Assembly: GCA_027080545.1 (NCBI GenBank)
Contig: JALWRV010000275.1
Span: 1 to 16,815, forward strand
Reading direction: 5' to 3'
Origin: Parvularculaceae bacterium
GTDB lineage: Bacteria; Pseudomonadota; Alphaproteobacteria; Caulobacterales; Parvularculaceae
DNA: 16,815 nucleotides
The notes below the pieces were generated by a model, which was given only the letters and a program-made list of their open reading frames with translations, did not search any database and had not been told where the DNA came from. Shown one piece after another: positions 16,162-16,815 of the stretch. The position numbers were made by a program, and so were the translations under genes. Positions within the stretch are counted from its first letter, which is position 1, and each line of letters begins with the position of its first letter.

Positions 16162-16815
16162 ATGGAACAGACTTACACAGAACCGCTTTATGGGTGGCGA
16201 CAAGGCCCGGCTGATGAGGATGCGCCCGAGCGCCCGCACATTAGCGTTGTCGTGCCAATGTATAATGAACAAGATAATGCGCCGGTGCTGGTTGCTGAAA
16301 TTGCCGCCGCCATGGCCCCTGTCGGGGCGTTCGAGATCATCACCGTCGATGATGCTTCCAGCGATGATAGTTTGAAAATATTGACCGAATTGAAACAGAA
16401 ATTTCCCCAATTACGGGTGCTGCATCATCGCGATAATGCCGGGCAAAGCCGGGCGGTGCGCACGGCTGTTTTGGCAGCACGGGGGGAAATTATCGCCACA
16501 TTGGACGGCGATGGTCAAAATGATCCGGCGGATATTCCGGCTTTGGTCCAGCAACTCACAAGAGCAGATGCCCCCCCGCTTCTGGCCATGGTTGCGGGTG
16601 CGCGTGCCAAGCGTCAGGATAGTGCTGCGAAAAAATTTGCTTCCCGTTTTGCCAATGGTTTGCGCAAACGTGTGTTGCGGGATGGGGCCAATGATACCGG
16701 ATGCGGTTTGAAAGTATTTTATCGCGGGGGGTTTTTACGCCTCCCCTATTTTGATCATCTGCACCGCTATCTGCCAGCGATGATGGTGCGTGAGGGGCTT
16801 GTGGTAGAATTTGCC
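16162..16815 (+). CDS. DPMS-like glycosyltransferase family 2 (3' end beyond window)
   Basis: The first 218 codons of a GT2 enzyme of the dolichol/polyprenyl-phosphate sugar transferase group, which moves a sugar from a nucleotide donor to undecaprenyl phosphate at the inner-membrane cytoplasmic face. Visible motifs are ISVVVPMYNEQDN, V62-D63-D64 in ITVDDASSDDS, the metal-binding D115-x-D117 in TLDGDGQNDP, and GCGLKVFYR with the downstream LPYFDHLHRYLPAMM, all typical of DPMS/ArnC/GtrB relatives. The N-terminus has about 28 extra residues before the first strand. Start ATG 16162 has GAAGG just upstream. It is divergent from two GT39 transferases that use this kind of lipid-linked sugar as donor. 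Whether C-terminal membrane helices (ArnC/GtrB type) are present lies beyond the window. Confidence 0.92.
   Translation, partial: MEQTYTEPLYGWRQGPADEDAPERPHISVVVPMYNEQDNAPVLVAEIAAAMAPVGAFEIITVDDASSDDSLKILTELKQKFPQLRVLHHRDNAGQSRAVRTAVLAARGEIIATLDGDGQNDPADIPALVQQLTRADAPPLLAMVAGARAKRQDSAAKKFASRFANGLRKRVLRDGANDTGCGLKVFYRGGFLRLPYFDHLHRYLPAMMVREGLVVEFA

Noticed and set aside
1..16815. tRNA genes, CRISPR arrays, insertion sequences, integrases or phage genes
   Set aside because: A read-through of the window found no T-arm-like GTTCRA context in a cloverleaf, no regularly spaced long repeats, and no transposase or integrase among the plausible coding frames.

Overview
The window looks like a chromosomal segment of an alphaproteobacterium of roughly 50-55 % G+C (estimated by eye). 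The inference rests on the alphaproteobacterial type of IscU-like scaffold (no third cysteine) overlapping yidD, a secreted YbjN-like protein and thrS following them, and a DUF1993 protein. I cannot place it to order. No IS element, integrase, phage gene, CRISPR array, tRNA or rRNA was found. Most of the window is housekeeping and cell-envelope genes, and I see no convincing new multi-gene system.

Left part (1-3076): a MATE efflux transporter reads leftward and runs off the edge. A Kelch-type beta-propeller lipoprotein is divergent from it, and the two share a short AT-rich promoter zone. A small membrane protein with a PH-like domain converges on the lipoprotein gene.

Centre (3237-10337): folE (folate/pterin synthesis) and cysS are divergent around a 302-bp spacer that holds three similar CAAT-type sites. 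After cysS come a DUF1993 protein, an IscU/NifU-N-like scaffold and yidD, the last two overlapping by 4 bp. A 385-bp spacer with two small hairpins follows, then a secreted YbjN-like protein and thrS.

Right part (10349-16815): envelope glycan genes. An O-antigen ligase family protein begins 11 bp after the thrS stop and is followed by a WbbL-like family 2 glycosyltransferase. Converging on that pair are two tandem, non-identical ArnT/GT39-type membrane glycosyltransferases. Divergent from these is a DPMS-like family 2 glycosyltransferase cut by the right edge. The likely logic is that the DPMS-like enzyme loads a sugar onto undecaprenyl phosphate, the GT39 enzymes transfer such sugars to an acceptor on the periplasmic side, and the ligase and WbbL-like enzyme contribute to LPS or surface glycan. 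Sugars and acceptors cannot be read from the sequence.

The items most worth a second look are the spaced sites between folE and cysS, the scaffold protein lacking the usual third cysteine, the secreted protein with two cysteine pairs, the GT39 pair, and a 15-bp tandem duplication in the start region of the lipoprotein gene.
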